Part shown: one piece after another, positions 1-9,193 of the stretch | Layout of the letters: each line of letters starts with the position of its first letter | Numbering within the stretch: position 1 is the first letter of the stretch | Assembly (NCBI GenBank): GCA_934728255.1 | Contig: CAKVEC010000009.1 | Location: 1 to 64,000 of the forward strand | Length of the DNA: 64,000 nt | Source of the DNA: an uncultured Bacteroidales bacterium | Lineage (GTDB): Bacteria; Bacteroidota; Bacteroidia; Bacteroidales; Paludibacteraceae | Direction of reading: 5' to 3' | Position numbers and translations under genes: made by a program | Notes under the pieces: model-generated | The model's input: the letters and a program-made list of their open reading frames with translations, nothing else | Told to the model about the DNA's origin: nothing | Databases searched by the model: none

Positions 1-2
1 AT

Positions 3-75
<73 letters not shown>

Positions 76-80
76 CAAAG

Positions 81-105
81 AGCAGGACGTAGTTCCTGCT
101 TTTTT
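81..105 (+). terminator. Rho-independent terminator after tRNA-Gly
   Basis: Inverted repeat AGCAGGA / TCCTGCT (81-87, 94-100) with a 6-base loop, followed by TTTTT. It separates tRNA-Gly from the two Leu tRNAs. Confidence 0.8.
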
Positions 106-114
106 ACTCTAAAA

Positions 115-196
115 GCCCGGGTGGCGGAATTGGTAGACGCGTACGTTTCAGGTGCGTATGTCGCGAGGCGTGCAGGTTCGAGTCCTGTTCCGGGCA
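115..196 (+). tRNA. tRNA-Leu (anticodon CAG)
   Basis: Class II tRNA with a long variable arm. Acceptor GCCCGGG pairs with TCCGGGC (one G-U), discriminator A. Anticodon stem TACGT/GCGTA holds loop TTCAGGT, anticodon CAG at 149-151. CCA is not encoded. Confidence 0.95.
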
Positions 197-351
197 CAAC
201 CGCTTAGAGTAACAAATCAAGTGGTCTTAGACATAGCGGAAAGACGCTACATACAAATTGGGAGAACGCGAGTTCTTGCGGTTTGGCGAAGGAGAGGTTG
301 CGGGGCTGCTGAGCCCTTGAGGCTGAGAGTTACGTAACACACTCCGATGAA
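197..351 (+). other. Spacer between two tRNA-Leu genes
   Basis: No gene seen. It contains two small hairpins, AGCG/CGCT near 236-249 and AGAAC-GCGA-GTTCT near 262-276 (a GNRA loop). I see no third tRNA and no terminator, so the two Leu tRNAs are probably cut from one transcript. Confidence 0.4.
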
Positions 352-435
352 GCGCAGGTGGTGAAATTGGTATACACGCTACTTTGAGGGGGTAGTGGTC
401 GCAAGATCGTGTGAGTTCGAGTCTCATCCTGCGCA
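352..435 (+). tRNA. tRNA-Leu (anticodon GAG)
   Basis: Class II tRNA. Acceptor GCGCAGG pairs with CCTGCGC (352-358, 428-434), discriminator A at 435. Anticodon stem CTACT/GGTAG with loop TTGAGGG gives anticodon GAG at 386-388. Confidence 0.95.
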
Positions 436-442
436 CAATGGA

Positions 443-479
443 AAACGGTCGGTTGTCTCTATGGCGACCGACCGTTTTT
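443..479 (+). terminator. Terminator of the tRNA cluster
   Basis: Perfect 10-base stem AACGGTCGGT / ACCGACCGTT (444-453, 467-476) followed by a T run. It ends the tRNA transcript just before the GH13 gene. Confidence 0.85.
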
Positions 480-528
480 CTTGAGATATTACTACTACAA
501 TACTAACCAACTAATACCTGTCAATAAT

Positions 529-3198
529 ATGAAACACTTCTCTCTACGTGCTTTTTGTACCGCGATGTGTACCCTTTGCCTTGTGTGTGTGCAAGCACAG
601 GTAACAACCATCCCCGCCATTATCCAAAAAGGATACAAAGGCGAGATTACCGTCATTTTCAATCCCAACGAGGGCAACAAAGGTATGGCAAAAGCCGCTG
701 CCTGCTATGCGCATACGGGTATCACTTACGACGGTACATCGTGGCAGAAAGCCCCCACGTGGCGCGGCGGCGAGGACAAATACAAGATGACCAAAAACGC
801 CGACGGCAACTGGGAACTGAAAATCACTCCGAGTATGTACGCCTACTACGGTGTACCCGAGACAACGGAGATTACGCAACTTTGCTTTGTCTTCAACGAC
901 GGCAAAGGCGGCAAATTGGAAGGCAAGACCGCCGAAGGCAGCGACATCTTTGTCAATCTGGCGGAGGCGGGTTTGGCAGCGAGCATACAGACAATTATGC
1001 CCGAAATAAGCGCCAAAGGCGAGAAATTTACGTTGTCCTGCCACGCAACACAGGCGGCAGAACTGACTCTATTTCTCAACGGCAAGGCGGTACAGACCGG
1101 TACTGGTACGGAACTGACCTATACTACCACGCTTCTGGTAGAAGGAAACTACGGGTTTGAGTTTATTGCCAAAACTGAGAACGAAGAGGCAACCGCTGAG
1201 GCATTTACTTGCGTACCTTCTGCTCCCGCAAGAGCCAACCGCCCCGCCGGAGTGCTGAACGGCATCTATTACGACAAAGACGACCAGACAAAGGTTACAC
1301 TCTGCACTTACGCTGGCAGCAAGACCGAGCCTGCACAGCATGTCTTTGTGGTAGGCGACTTCAACGACTGGACGATCAGCAACGACTATCAGTTGTGTCA
1401 GGCAACCGACAGTGCCTATTTCTGGATAACCCTTACAGGTTTGACGCCCAAGCAGGAGTACGCCATGCAATATGTGGTGGTGCGTGCGGACGGGGTAGTG
1501 AAATACATCTCCGACCTCTATTCCGAGAAACTGCTGCACCCCGACGACCAATACGAGCCGCGCAAAATAGACCCCGACCTGATGCCTTACCCCGAAAAAG
1601 GACACGACTACGTAACGGTGATACAGACGGGAAAAGAAGAGTTTGCATGGTCGGACGCTACACTCAACTTCAAACGCCCGAACAAAAACAATCTGGTTAT
1701 CTACGAACTATGGGTGTATGACCACACGCCTATGCGCTCTATTGCGGGCTTGATGGAGCGACTGGACTACTTGGAGAATCTGGGCATAAACGCAGTGGAG
1801 CTGATGCCCGTAACCGAGTTCGACGGCAATCAGAATTGGGGCTACTCGCCCAACCACTATTTTGCTTTGGACAAGGCGTACGGTACGCCCGAACAACTGA
1901 AAACCTTCATTGACGAGTGCCACAAACGCGGCATCGCCGTCATTCTCGATATGGTCTTCAACCACGCCACAGGGCTTAATCCGATGAACAAACTCTACCC
2001 CTATGGCGATGACTTGAAAAATAACCCGTGGTTCAACGTAACCGCCCCGCACCCCGACAATGTCTATGAAGACTGGAATCACGACTTCCCGCCTGCCCAC
2101 GCTATGTTTACACGCACACTGCAATACTGGTTGCAGGAATACAAAGTGGACGGCTACCGTCTCGACCTCAGTCATGGTATCTGCGGTGCGAAATACAACG
2201 CCGTGGAAAACCTGAAAGACTACTACGAAAAGGGCGTCAAAACCGTCTCGGACGATGCATATATGATCCTCGAACATTGGGGAATGAGTATGGGGAGCGA
2301 CCGCCCGAAATTGGTCAATGCGGGTATGCTCTGCTGGCAAAACACCTGCAACGCATTTGAGCAGACCGCAATGGGCTGGCTCAAAGACGGGGACTCCTTC
2401 GCCGAAGCCAATCAAGACGGCTACATCTCCTACCCCGAGAGCCACGACGAGGAGCGTGCGTTCTTCAAAGCCAAACAATGGGGCGATGGAGAGATGAAAA
2501 CCGACGAAGCAACGCGCGTCGGACGTGTGCCGCTTAATATGGCATTCGCCACCCTGCTCAACGGCTCACATATGTTCTACCACTTCGCCGAACTCGGCTA
2601 CGACAACTCAAAGTACCAGAATGCTGCCGGTAAATGGGGTACGGACAACGACTATGGTATCAAAGCCGAAGTACAGGAAGACGTGAAAATGCAGGCGAAA
2701 ATGCGTCCCGAGAACGCCGGATGGTTCCGCAAGGGCAGTGTACGGATGGACGCTTATCAGAAAACCGCACAAGCCATCCAACTGCGTACACGCCTGATGC
2801 CTGAAGTGTTCGAAGGCAACCCGACTGCCGTGCAGATAGGTAGCGGAAAAGCCGTACGCACCATCCAATGGGGAAGCGATGTCTTTGTTGCGGGCAACTT
2901 CTCAGCCACCTCCGCCCAAACCGTAACCCTGCCGGGCGGAACGTGGTACGACTACTACCTCAACGGCAAAACCGCCTCCGGCACAATCACTCTCCAACCG
3001 GGAGAACTGAAAATCTATACCGGCACCAAAGTAGCACTACCCCAAGTACCGGAATACTTCGACTTTGCTATGGGAATCGATAATACCACCGTCGCACCTT
3101 CTGCCACGGCACACGCACAGAAAGTGCTGATAGACGGCATCGTCTATATTGTCCGCGACGGCGTATGGTACGACCTCTTCGGAAGAAAGATCCGATAA
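529..3198 (+). CDS. Exported GH13 alpha-amylase family enzyme
   Basis: 889 residues; cleaves alpha-1,4/1,6 glucans such as starch or glycogen. The ATG at 529 is preferred to an upstream TTG at 481 because it is followed directly by a signal peptide ending near VQAQ. An N-terminal beta-rich region precedes an E-set-like segment (FVVGDFNDW) and the (beta/alpha)8 barrel. All four GH13 regions are visible: DMVFNH from D474, RLDLSH with nucleophile D546, LEHWG with acid/base E582, and ESHDEE with D640. The substrate is not decided by sequence alone. The C-terminus ends in a short RDGVWYDLFGRKIR tail that resembles Bacteroidota cell-surface sorting ends, which is a weak hint. It stands alone, between two terminators. 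Confidence 0.9.
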   Translation: MKHFSLRAFCTAMCTLCLVCVQAQVTTIPAIIQKGYKGEITVIFNPNEGNKGMAKAAACYAHTGITYDGTSWQKAPTWRGGEDKYKMTKNADGNWELKITPSMYAYYGVPETTEITQLCFVFNDGKGGKLEGKTAEGSDIFVNLAEAGLAASIQTIMPEISAKGEKFTLSCHATQAAELTLFLNGKAVQTGTGTELTYTTTLLVEGNYGFEFIAKTENEEATAEAFTCVPSAPARANRPAGVLNGIYYDKDDQTKVTLCTYAGSKTEPAQHVFVVGDFNDWTISNDYQLCQATDSAYFWITLTGLTPKQEYAMQYVVVRADGVVKYISDLYSEKLLHPDDQYEPRKIDPDLMPYPEKGHDYVTVIQTGKEEFAWSDATLNFKRPNKNNLVIYELWVYDHTPMRSIAGLMERLDYLENLGINAVELMPVTEFDGNQNWGYSPNHYFALDKAYGTPEQLKTFIDECHKRGIAVILDMVFNHATGLNPMNKLYPYGDDLKNNPWFNVTAPHPDNVYEDWNHDFPPAHAMFTRTLQYWLQEYKVDGYRLDLSHGICGAKYNAVENLKDYYEKGVKTVSDDAYMILEHWGMSMGSDRPKLVNAGMLCWQNTCNAFEQTAMGWLKDGDSFAEANQDGYISYPESHDEERAFFKAKQWGDGEMKTDEATRVGRVPLNMAFATLLNGSHMFYHFAELGYDNSKYQNAAGKWGTDNDYGIKAEVQEDVKMQAKMRPENAGWFRKGSVRMDAYQKTAQAIQLRTRLMPEVFEGNPTAVQIGSGKAVRTIQWGSDVFVAGNFSATSAQTVTLPGGTWYDYYLNGKTASGTITLQPGELKIYTGTKVALPQVPEYFDFAMGIDNTTVAPSATAHAQKVLIDGIVYIVRDGVWYDLFGRKIR

Positions 3199-3220
3199 GG
3201 ATACACCCTGTAACATAATA

Positions 3221-3258
3221 AAAACCCGCCCGTGCCAATCCTTGCACGGGCGGGTTTT
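3221..3258. terminator. Bidirectional terminator, GH13 / yicC
   Basis: Perfect 15-base stem (3221-3235 with 3244-3258) with flanking A4 and T4 tracts. It serves the convergent GH13 gene and the mnmE-lipoprotein-yicC group. Confidence 0.9.
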
Positions 3259-3277
3259 GTGGTATGCACAGGGCTGC

Positions 3278-4180
3278 TTACAGCACGTTGAGTACCTGCT
3301 CTTTGATTTGCTCGAGGATGTCTTTCATCTTCACCACGATAATTTGCATCTCGCTCTGGTTGCTCTTGCTGCCAAGGGTGTTGATCTCACGTCCCATCTC
3401 CTGGGCTATGAAAGCCAACTTCTTACCCACGCCCGTACCGTCGCCGTTCATTGTTTCGCGGAAATACTTGATATGGTTTGTCAGGCGCACTTTCTCCTCG
3501 GTAACGTCGAGTTTCTCCAAGTAGTAGATCATCTCTTGTTCGAGGCGGTTCATATCTATTTTCTGCTTGGTTTCGTCGGCCAATTTGTCCAAGTTGTTCA
3601 GCAGATGCAGGCGGATTTTCTCTACACGGCTCTTCTCAAACGGTTCAATCTCAGCCAGCAACGCCGCAATGCCGTCTAATTTCTCGGTAAACATATGTTC
3701 CAATGCTGCGCCTTCCTGTGTGCGGAAAGCCAAGAAAGCGTCAATTGCCTGATTGAGCGTATTGCGTACAATCTCCCATTCCTGCTCGCCTGCTTCGGCG
3801 CAATCCTCCGAAGGTTTCAGTACATCGGGAATACGCAAGATGCTATCCAACAGATTGCAGTTTTGTATAGCATACTGCTGCTGCAATTCTTTCAACTCAT
3901 TGTAATAGTACGCAAACGCCTCGCGGTTGATTGGCGCAAAGCCCATTCCTGCTTCGGGGTTGGCTGTGTCCTGATAATAAATACTCAGGTCTATCTTACC
4001 GCGCTCGAGACGCTGACTGATGATTGTGCGGATATCCAGTTCGTGAGCACGCAACTGCGGTGCGAGACGCATACTCAGATCCAACGACTTTGAGTTGAGA
4101 CTGCGCACCTCAACAATCACTCTGCGATGTTCTTTCAGTTGGCTTTCGGCTTTGCCATAACCTGTCATTGATAAAATCAT
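3278..4180 (-). CDS. yicC: YicC family endoribonuclease
   Basis: 300 residues. The N-terminus MILSMTGYGKAE and the C-terminal segment around EIN-TLGSKSNQ (nucleic-acid-binding) are typical of YicC/YloC proteins, which are endoribonucleases acting in stationary-phase RNA turnover. Length is as usual for the family. It is the last of three same-strand genes (mnmE, lipoprotein, yicC), with only a 33-base gap to the lipoprotein, so cotranscription is likely. Confidence 0.93.
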   Translation of the reverse strand: MILSMTGYGKAESQLKEHRRVIVEVRSLNSKSLDLSMRLAPQLRAHELDIRTIISQRLERGKIDLSIYYQDTANPEAGMGFAPINREAFAYYYNELKELQQQYAIQNCNLLDSILRIPDVLKPSEDCAEAGEQEWEIVRNTLNQAIDAFLAFRTQEGAALEHMFTEKLDGIAALLAEIEPFEKSRVEKIRLHLLNNLDKLADETKQKIDMNRLEQEMIYYLEKLDVTEEKVRLTNHIKYFRETMNGDGTGVGKKLAFIAQEMGREINTLGSKSNQSEMQIIVVKMKDILEQIKEQVLNVL

Positions 4181-4213
4181 ATCTTGTCTGTTTTAATGCT
4201 TCTGTATGGGGTG

Positions 4214-4648
4214 TTATTTAATACGCACATTCACTTTCATCGGTTTTGTGACAGAGTTCCATACCTCGTGCTTGTCGTATTTGACTTCGGTCTGTACTGA
4301 GTCCGACTTCTGTGTTTGCGGGTCGGTTGCCACCACGTTGATGCTGTCGTTAGGCCAGCCCTCCAACTCTCCGCTGTATCTGCCCAGTGCGTCGGTCAGC
4401 AGTGTGTCGCCTATGGCAAAATTCTTATAGCCTTTTACCACCACCTGCGCACCCTCCATGGGACGGTTATCCGCATTGCGCACCATACCGCTCACTTGAT
4501 AATGCGCCATCGGAATGCCGTACATTGCCATTATCTCGTTAGACCGATCAACGGCTTTTTTGCTGCTTCCGCAGCCTGTCAGTATGCCAACGATTGTCCC
4601 TAAAATCAAGTTGATACGCACTACCAACTGCATCTTAATCTTTTTCAT
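4214..4648 (-). CDS. Small lipoprotein, radical-SAM-associated type
   Basis: 144 residues. A hydrophobic N-terminus leads to a lipobox (ILTGCGSS), so it should be a membrane-anchored lipoprotein. After that comes the segment MYGIPMAHYQVSGMV and a carboxypeptidase-regulatory-like (transthyretin-fold) beta domain. The MYG-P-x-A pattern matches lipoproteins that in Bacteroidota are often paired with a radical SAM maturase; no such enzyme is next door. A paralogue lies at 53417-53839. It is 4 bases from the stop-to-start boundary of mnmE, so probably cotranscribed. Function unknown. Confidence 0.75.
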   Translation of the reverse strand: MKKIKMQLVVRINLILGTIVGILTGCGSSKKAVDRSNEIMAMYGIPMAHYQVSGMVRNADNRPMEGAQVVVKGYKNFAIGDTLLTDALGRYSGELEGWPNDSINVVATDPQTQKSDSVQTEVKYDKHEVWNSVTKPMKVNVRIK

Positions 4649-4652
4649 ACGC

Positions 4653-5993
4653 CTATTTCCCTATACAAAAATGACTGAATATATTGTTTAATACCTCCTG
4701 CGAGGTGATTTGTCCCGTTATCTCGCCGAGGGCGGTGAGGCAGTCTTGCAAGTCCATACTGAGGAATTCTCCAGACAGCCCGTCTTGCAACCCCTGCTGC
4801 ACACGGCGGATAGCCTCCAACGCCCGCACGAGTGCTTCATAATGGCGGGCATTGCTGATGGTTACGCTGTTCGTGGTCTCCATCTGCTCTGCTGCCACCT
4901 TTGCCAATGCCGCTTTCAGCACCTCTACATCACCGCTCTTGGCGGAAATTTGTAAATTTGTGCATTGTGCATTGTGCATTGTGCATTGTGCATTGACCAG
5001 ATCGGCTTTGTTCCAGACTTGCAGGAGCGTCTTGCCCGTTAGGTCTATGCCGTCGAGGTCGGTTTGCGGGTCGGTGGAATCGATGACCTGCACGATAATC
5101 TGCGCTTTTTCGGCTGCTTGGCGGCTGCGCTCTATGCCCATACTCTCCAACCGGTCGCCTGTCTCGCGGATACCCGCCGTATCAATTAGGCGGAAGAGTA
5201 TGCCGTTGATAACTAATGTGTCCTCTATCGTGTCGCGGGTGGTACCGCGTATGTCGCTTACGATAGCGCGCTCTTCGCCTACGAGGGCGTTGAGCAGCGT
5301 CGATTTTCCCGCATTGGTAGCACCTACAATCGCTACAGGAATGCCGTTGCGAATGGCGTTGCCTGTCTTGAACGAGCGGGTCAGTTGTGCCAGTTTCTGC
5401 TCTATCTCCTGTGCCAGAGCGGTCAGTTCGGAGCGGTCGGCAAACTCCAACTCCTCGTGGTCGGCGAAATCAAGTTCCAGTTCGACGAGAGAAGTGAAAT
5501 GCAGCAGCCGTTCTCTCAGTCCGCGCAACTCGCCCGATACGCTGCCGCGCAACTGGCTGAGTGCGAGGTCTTTTTCGGCTTTTGACTGCGAGGTGATCAA
5601 GTCAGCCACCGCCTCGGCTTCAGTCAGATCCATCTTGCCGTTTAGGAACGCCCGTTGCGTGAACTCGCCCGGTTTAGCCATACGGCAGCCTGACTCTATC
5701 AGCCATTGTAGCAGTGTCTGCTGGATATACAGACTGCCGTGGCAACTGATCTCCACCACATCTTCGCCCGTAAACGACCGTGGTGCACGGAATGTGCTGA
5801 CTAATACCTCGTCCAATGTCTCGCCGTTGCGCTCGATATGCCCGAAATGGACGGTGTTGGCAGGTGCGTCCGATAGGGCGATATGCCCGCGGAACAGGCT
5901 GTCCGTCAGGGATATAGCCTGATCCCCGCTTACGCGCACCACGGCTATTCCGCCGCATCCGTAGGGGGTTGATATGGCACAGATTGTATCCAT
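4653..5993 (-). CDS. mnmE: tRNA modification GTPase MnmE
   Basis: 446 residues. With MnmG it installs the 5-carboxymethylaminomethyl group on U34 of certain tRNAs. The order is the N-terminal tetrahydrofolate-binding domain, helical domain with an inserted G domain, and the C-terminal CIGK motif carrying the essential Cys. G motifs are GATNAGKS (G1), DTAG (G3), NKAD (G4) and SAK (G5). Oddly, about 13 residues at roughly 333-345, between G4 and G5, are encoded by a 7-base tandem repeat (4960-4995) plus a stretch of AAATTTGT-like repeat. The frame is kept and the motifs either side are intact, so the protein is probably functional. Confidence 0.95.
   Translation of the reverse strand: MDTICAISTPYGCGGIAVVRVSGDQAISLTDSLFRGHIALSDAPANTVHFGHIERNGETLDEVLVSTFRAPRSFTGEDVVEISCHGSLYIQQTLLQWLIESGCRMAKPGEFTQRAFLNGKMDLTEAEAVADLITSQSKAEKDLALSQLRGSVSGELRGLRERLLHFTSLVELELDFADHEELEFADRSELTALAQEIEQKLAQLTRSFKTGNAIRNGIPVAIVGATNAGKSTLLNALVGEERAIVSDIRGTTRDTIEDTLVINGILFRLIDTAGIRETGDRLESMGIERSRQAAEKAQIIVQVIDSTDPQTDLDGIDLTGKTLLQVWNKADLVNAQCTMHNAQCTNLQISAKSGDVEVLKAALAKVAAEQMETTNSVTISNARHYEALVRALEAIRRVQQGLQDGLSGEFLSMDLQDCLTALGEITGQITSQEVLNNIFSHFCIGK
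4960..4995. repeat. 7-base tandem repeat inside mnmE
   Basis: Five perfect copies of GTGCATT (4960-4994) plus one base. On the coding (minus) strand it reads as the heptapeptide pattern NAQCTMH, because three 7-base units make seven codons. Adjacent 4947-4960 carries AAATTTGT-type units (the 8-base family). Confidence 0.95.
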
Positions 5994-6067
5994 TGGTTTT
6001 ACTTCCCGTTAAAAATCTCTTTTTTCTTCATTAAAGCCCATTAAAATTCCATAATAAAAAGGCTCCG

Positions 6068-6127
6068 TTAATTGACGTTAATTATTTTCTTGGGAACATA
6101 TAATTAACCACGAATTAACCATTAATT
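6068..6127. repeat. AATTAACC-type interspersed repeat
   Basis: Tandem 11-base units AATTAACCACG and AATTAACCATT, preceded by GGGAACATATAATTAACC. Similar stretches occur at 15190-15278, 39998-40034 and 53336-53405. Confidence 0.7.
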
Positions 6128-6140
6128 TCTGCATTGAATT

Positions 6141-6255
6141 TGTTATAGGATGGTTATAGGATAGAAAACCTATCCACCCGTCATCCACCTGACATCCACC
6201 TGACTTTTCATTACGCATTATGCATTATGCATTACGCATTGTACATTGTGCATTG
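6141..6255. repeat. Composite repeat: 11-base units then 7-base units
   Basis: Contains GTTATAGGATG x2, then CCACCTGACAT-type units, TTTTCA, then ATTACGC / ATTATGC / ATTGTGC heptamers (6210-6255). The part 6174-6255 is nearly the reverse complement of 30966-31032, so the composite is a dispersed element present in both orientations. Confidence 0.8.
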
Positions 6256-6293
6256 CAAAGGTACTGCTTTTTCTCGGATTGTGCAATTTTGTA

Positions 6294-6324
6294 TTGTGCA
6301 ATCCAAAATTTTGCAGTACTTTTG
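6294..6324 (+). promoter_or_regulatory. Bacteroidota promoter of the EamA transporter
   Basis: TTG at 6294-6296, 20-base spacer, TACTTTTG at 6317-6324; ATG follows 24 bases later. Confidence 0.75.
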
Positions 6325-6347
6325 CGCGTTTTTAGTTGAAAGACGCT

Positions 6348-7229
6348 ATGTCTCAGTCAAAATCTATCGGTTATCTGTTCGGCATCCTTGCTGCCGGTTT
6401 CTATGGGCTCAACCCAATGTTTGCTTTGCCTCTCTACCGGGATGGTATGGACTCCCTGTCGGTGCTGTTTTGGCGGTATGCATTGAGTGTGCCGATGCTG
6501 GCGATACTGATGCTCGTACAGCGCATTGATTTCCGTCTTACTAAATCCGAGATACTGCAAATTGCCGTTCTTGGGGTGGTAATGGCATTGTCTTCCCTGC
6601 TCTTGTATCTCTCTTATAATTATATGGATGCAGGCTTGGCAAGCACTATCCTGTTCGTCTATCCGATAGTAACCGCCGTACTGATGGCGTTTGTTTTCCA
6701 TGAGCGTGTCGCTCCGCTGGTCTGGGGCTGCCTTGCCTTGGCATCGGTGGGGATAGGTGTACTGTGCGAAATCAACGGTTCGGCACATGTGAGTATCGCC
6801 GGCGTGCTGCTATCGTTGGGTTCCGCCCTTACGTATGCCGTCTATCTGGTGTTTATCAACAAAGGGCATATCACTCATATGCCGCCCGCAAAAGTTACGT
6901 TCTTTGTGCTGCTGTTCGGAGCGTTGATGCTTGGCGTGATGCTGCTTGTCAGAGGTCATCTCGCTGTGCCGCAGGGGCTGCATTGGGGCTACAGCGTTGG
7001 GGCGGCACTATTCCCCACCGCTCTCTCGCTGGTACTGACTACGCTTGCTATCCAAACTATCGGTTCCACCCAGACGGCTATTCTCGGCGCTATGGAACCT
7101 ATCACTGCCGTGCTGGTCGGACTGACGCTGTTTGGAGAACATCTGACCGTCCGTTCATGTATAGGTATTGCGCTGATTGTCATAGCGGTAACCATTGTGG
7201 TCGCCCGCAAGCAACCTGCAAAAGGGTAG
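6348..7229 (+). CDS. EamA/DMT family transporter
   Basis: 293 residues with ten predicted hydrophobic segments in two five-helix halves, the EamA duplicated fold of drug/metabolite transporters. These inner-membrane carriers export amino acids, nucleotides or other metabolites; the substrate cannot be read from sequence. The ATG at 6348 is used because an in-frame TTG at 6336 lies very close to the expected transcript start. It has its own promoter and is followed by lepA with its own promoter, so it is likely monocistronic. Confidence 0.88.
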   Translation: MSQSKSIGYLFGILAAGFYGLNPMFALPLYRDGMDSLSVLFWRYALSVPMLAILMLVQRIDFRLTKSEILQIAVLGVVMALSSLLLYLSYNYMDAGLASTILFVYPIVTAVLMAFVFHERVAPLVWGCLALASVGIGVLCEINGSAHVSIAGVLLSLGSALTYAVYLVFINKGHITHMPPAKVTFFVLLFGALMLGVMLLVRGHLAVPQGLHWGYSVGAALFPTALSLVLTTLAIQTIGSTQTAILGAMEPITAVLVGLTLFGEHLTVRSCIGIALIVIAVTIVVARKQPAKG

Positions 7230-7311
7230 GGGGTATTACGATTTGTTTTATTGCAATCATTTGCCGTTTTGCGTAAATTTTGGCGTTTTAAGGAGATAAA
7301 ACGAACCAAAG

Positions 7312-7342
7312 TTGTGAAAATGGCATTTTTTTTGTAACTTTG
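7312..7342 (+). promoter_or_regulatory. Promoter of lepA
   Basis: TTG 7312-7314, 20-base spacer, TAACTTTG 7335-7342. The roughly 60-base leader includes four 7-base repeat units (7360-7387). Confidence 0.75.
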
Positions 7343-7359
7343 CAGCGCACAAATTTAGT

Positions 7360-7387
7360 GCAATGCGCAATGCATAATGCGTAATGA
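7360..7387. repeat. 7-base repeat in lepA leader
   Basis: GCAATGC, GCAATGC, ATAATGC, GTAATGA: four heptamers between the lepA promoter and its start codon, hence transcribed. Confidence 0.85.
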
Positions 7388-7409
7388 TTTTTTTTGATAA
7401 TATAGAATA

Positions 7410-9185
7410 ATGGATAAGATACGAAATTTTTGCATCATTGCACATATCGACCATGGCAAAAGTACGCTGGCGGATCGTATGCTCGAGATAACCGGTACGG
7501 TGGACAAACGCGATATGGAGAACCAGGTTCTGGACGATATGGACTTGGAGAAAGAGCGCGGTATCACTATCAAAAGCCACGCTATCCAGATGCAGCACAA
7601 GGGCTATACGCTCAACCTGATAGACACTCCGGGGCATGTGGATTTCTCCTATGAGGTGAGCCGTTCCATTGCCGCCTGCGAGGGTGCTTTGCTGGTAGTG
7701 GATGCCTCGCAGGGCGTTCAGGCACAGACCATCAGCAACCTCTATATGGCATTGGAGCACGACTTGGAGATTATCCCCGTGATGAACAAATGCGATATGG
7801 ATTCGGCTATGCCGGAACGGGTGGAGGACGAGATTATCGACCTGCTCGGTTGCAAACGTGAGGATATTCTGCGCTGTTCTGCCAAGACAGGTGCCGGTGT
7901 GCCTGAGATACTGGATGCCATTATCAACCGTATCCCCGCCCCCAAGGGCGACCCCGCTGCACCGCTGCAATGCTTGGTGTTCGACTCCATATTCAATAGT
8001 TTCCGCGGCATCATCGCCTATTTCAAGGTGGTGAACGGCACTATGCACACAGGCGACCGCGTGCGGTTTGTTAATACCGGTAAGGAGTACGATGCGGACG
8101 AGATAGGCGTGCTGAAACTGGATATGCAGCCGCGCGAGACGATTTCGGCAGGCGATGTGGGATATATCATCTCGGGTATCAAGACCTCCACCGAGGTGCG
8201 TGTGGGCGATACCATCACCCATGTGGCACGCCCCTGCGAGAAAGCAATCGAGGGTTTCGAGGAAGTCAAGTCGATGGTGTTCGCAGGTGTCTATCCCATT
8301 GAGGCGGAGGACTACGAGGACTTGCGCTCCAGTCTCGAGAAACTGCAACTCAACGATGCCAGTCTGACCTTTACGCCCGAGTCGTCCATTGCCCTCGGTT
8401 TTGGCTTTCGCTGCGGCTTCCTCGGCTTGCTCCATATGGAGATCGTGCAGGAGCGTCTCGACCGCGAGTTTAATATGGACGTCATCACCACCGTGCCGAA
8501 CGTAAGTTACAACGTCTATACCAAGGACGGAAAGATGATTGAGGTGCATAACCCCGCCGGTATGCCTGACCAGACGGAGATAGACCACATAGAGGAACCG
8601 TATATACGTGCCAGCGTGATTACCACAAGCAATTTTATCGGTCCGATTATGACGCTTTGCCTCTCCAAACGCGGTGAGTTGGTCAAGCAGGAATATATAT
8701 CGGGCGACCGTATGGAGTTGCTGTTCGATATGCCGCTCGGCGAGATAGTGATTGATTTCTACGACAAACTGAAATCCATCTCCAAAGGCTATGCCTCTTT
8801 CGACTGGCACCAGAACGGTTTCCGCCCGTCGAACCTGGTCAAACTGGATATTCTGCTCAACGGCGAACAGGTGGATGCCCTCTCTACGCTCACCCACCGC
8901 GACAATGCCGTGGATTTCGGGCGCAAGATGTGCGAGAAACTCAAGGAGTTGCTGCCCCGCCAGCAGTTCGATATAGCCATTCAGGCGGCTATCGGAGCCA
9001 AGATCATCGCCCGCGAGACGGTGAAACAGGTGCGCAAAGATGTGCTGGCAAAATGCTATGGCGGTGATGTGAGCCGTAAGCGAAAACTGCTCGAAAAACA
9101 GAAAAAAGGCAAGAAACGTATGAAGCAGATCGGCAATGTGGAAGTGCCGCAGAAAGCCTTCCTCGCCGTACTGAAATTGGACTGA
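7410..9185 (+). CDS. lepA: Elongation factor 4 (LepA)
   Basis: 591 residues, the usual LepA length. A ribosome-dependent translational GTPase linked to back-translocation and subunit biogenesis. G motifs: HIDHGKST (G1), DTPGHVDF (G3) and NKCD (G4), then EF-G-like domains II, III and V and the LepA-specific C-terminal domain rich in Lys (KRKLLEKQKKGKKRMK). The start is fixed by homology of MDKIRNFCIIAHIDHGKS. Transcribed from its own promoter with a repeat-containing leader. Confidence 0.97.
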   Translation: MDKIRNFCIIAHIDHGKSTLADRMLEITGTVDKRDMENQVLDDMDLEKERGITIKSHAIQMQHKGYTLNLIDTPGHVDFSYEVSRSIAACEGALLVVDASQGVQAQTISNLYMALEHDLEIIPVMNKCDMDSAMPERVEDEIIDLLGCKREDILRCSAKTGAGVPEILDAIINRIPAPKGDPAAPLQCLVFDSIFNSFRGIIAYFKVVNGTMHTGDRVRFVNTGKEYDADEIGVLKLDMQPRETISAGDVGYIISGIKTSTEVRVGDTITHVARPCEKAIEGFEEVKSMVFAGVYPIEAEDYEDLRSSLEKLQLNDASLTFTPESSIALGFGFRCGFLGLLHMEIVQERLDREFNMDVITTVPNVSYNVYTKDGKMIEVHNPAGMPDQTEIDHIEEPYIRASVITTSNFIGPIMTLCLSKRGELVKQEYISGDRMELLFDMPLGEIVIDFYDKLKSISKGYASFDWHQNGFRPSNLVKLDILLNGEQVDALSTLTHRDNAVDFGRKMCEKLKELLPRQQFDIAIQAAIGAKIIARETVKQVRKDVLAKCYGGDVSRKRKLLEKQKKGKKRMKQIGNVEVPQKAFLAVLKLD

Positions 9186-9193
9186 CAGGGTAT

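Larger units (their letters stand above)
6001..6347. other. Repeat-rich divergent intergenic region
   Basis: Separates mnmE (minus) from the EamA transporter (plus). It holds an AATTAACC-type repeat (about 6068-6127), 11-base GTTATAGGATG units and CATCCACCTGA units (6141-6204), the 7-base family (6210-6255) and a consensus promoter (6294-6324). No gene seen. Confidence 0.8.

Noticed and set aside
198..351. A decayed tRNA between the Leu tRNAs
   Set aside because: No paired acceptor arm or T-loop could be found; only short hairpins.
7257..8897. 546-codon open frame on the minus strand opposite lepA
   Set aside because: It is antisense to a clear LepA; the frame is open only because of the codon bias of lepA. 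No recognisable domain. The same applies to long antisense frames opposite frdA, lepB, pfp and ygiQ.
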